Under the pieces are notes generated by a model. The model searched no databases. It was given only the letters and a program-made list of their open reading frames with translations, and had not been told where the DNA came from. From contig JAHINZ010000308.1 of the NCBI GenBank assembly GCA_018895795.1, forward strand, positions 1 through 12,907: a stretch of 12,907 nucleotides of DNA. Reading direction: 5' to 3'. The position numbers and the translations under genes are program-made. Shown here in pieces: positions 12,615 to 12,907 of this stretch (position 1 is the stretch's first letter; the number at the start of each line of letters is the position of its first letter). Source of the stretch: Alphaproteobacteria bacterium. GTDB lineage: Bacteria; Pseudomonadota; Alphaproteobacteria; Caulobacterales; Caulobacteraceae.

Positions 12615-12907
12615 ATGGCTTATACCACTGCTCAGTTGGTGACCGCGTTCACCAACGCCAACCTCGGCAAGGCGCCCGATTCGGCGACCACGCTGACCCT
12701 CGACGCCTACGCCACGCAATCGCAAACCGGCGGCGTCACCGACGCCGTTGCGTTCGCCAACACCCTGAAGCTGGTGAACAACACGACGGCCGTCGCCGTC
12801 GAAACCTACCAGTTCTTCACCGGCCACGCCCCTTCGGCCGCCGGCCTGGACTATCTGGTCGACTCGACCACCAACACCAACGACCTGAACGACGCCTACT
12901 ATGCGAA
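12615..12907 (+). CDS. rsaA: S-layer protein RsaA, N-terminal part (cut by window end)
   Basis: The first 97 residues of the secreted protein that crystallises as the hexagonal S-layer on the cell surface. I recognise it from the start MAYTTAQLVTA and from LDAYATQ, LKLVNNTTAVAVETYQFFTG, PSAAGLDYLVDSTT and NTNDLNDAYY, which match C. crescentus RsaA with scattered substitutions. In that organism RsaA is about 1,026 residues, leaves through a type I exporter (RsaD/E/F) using a C-terminal signal, needs calcium to assemble, and is anchored to lipopolysaccharide by its N-terminal region, the part seen here. There is no N-terminal signal peptide, as expected. GGGAG lies 10 nt before the ATG. The frame stays open to the last base. 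The nearby glycan genes may serve its anchor. Confidence 0.95.
   Translation, partial: MAYTTAQLVTAFTNANLGKAPDSATTLTLDAYATQSQTGGVTDAVAFANTLKLVNNTTAVAVETYQFFTGHAPSAAGLDYLVDSTTNTNDLNDAYYA

Noticed and set aside
12420..12827. 135-residue - strand frame over the rsaA promoter and start
   Set aside because: It is antisense to the clearly recognisable RsaA N-terminus and its promoter, and the translated product shows no recognisable protein features.

Overview
The window comes from an alphaproteobacterium, almost certainly a Caulobacter or a very close relative. The strongest clue is the last 293 bases. They encode the first 97 residues of an S-layer protein that I recognise as RsaA, and they are preceded by a Caulobacter-type promoter. 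High GC content, frequent GTG/TTG starts and the gene order rnd-lptCAB-rpoN-hpf-ptsN fit the same assignment. My RsaA comparison is from memory and shows scattered substitutions, so this is probably not C. crescentus itself.

Region 1 (1-391) holds a tRNA-Leu(CAG) with a near-consensus promoter and a two-copy 20-bp tandem repeat in front of rnd. Region 2 (392-6714, + strand) is a housekeeping and envelope block: a short RNase D, then LptC, LptA and LptB for lipopolysaccharide transport, sigma-54 (RpoN), an ExoD-family membrane protein, long-form hibernation factor HPF, and PtsN (EIIA-Ntr). ExoD sits between rpoN and hpf, where I would not expect it. A hairpin lies between the convergent ptsN and the DUF1150 gene.

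Region 3 (6733-7624, - strand) is a heat-shock pair: a small Hsp20 chaperone followed by a DUF1150 protein. The hsp20 leader contains a hairpin that masks its Shine-Dalgarno sequence and carries the hallmark of a ROSE RNA thermometer, an unpaired G opposite AGGA. Two CTTGAA boxes lie upstream. About 220 bp with no convincing gene follow (7625-7846).

Region 4 (7847-12349, - strand) contains, in transcription order, a small XRE-type regulator, a 487-residue protein of unknown function with one or more hydrophobic segments and a Pro/Gly-rich linker, a coiled-coil FkbM-type methyltransferase, and a GT4 glycosyltransferase. The last two are probably co-transcribed and look like surface-polysaccharide genes. 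They may serve the lipopolysaccharide that anchors the S-layer.

Region 5 (12350-12907) is the divergent control region and the start of rsaA. It contains an inverted pair of GACATACG sites, one of them inside the rsaA promoter spacer. It also encodes an rsaA leader whose 5' end can pair with the ribosome-binding site. The XRE regulator transcribed away from rsaA is the obvious candidate to bind here. The least described part of the window is the XRE/487-residue protein pair beside the S-layer gene.
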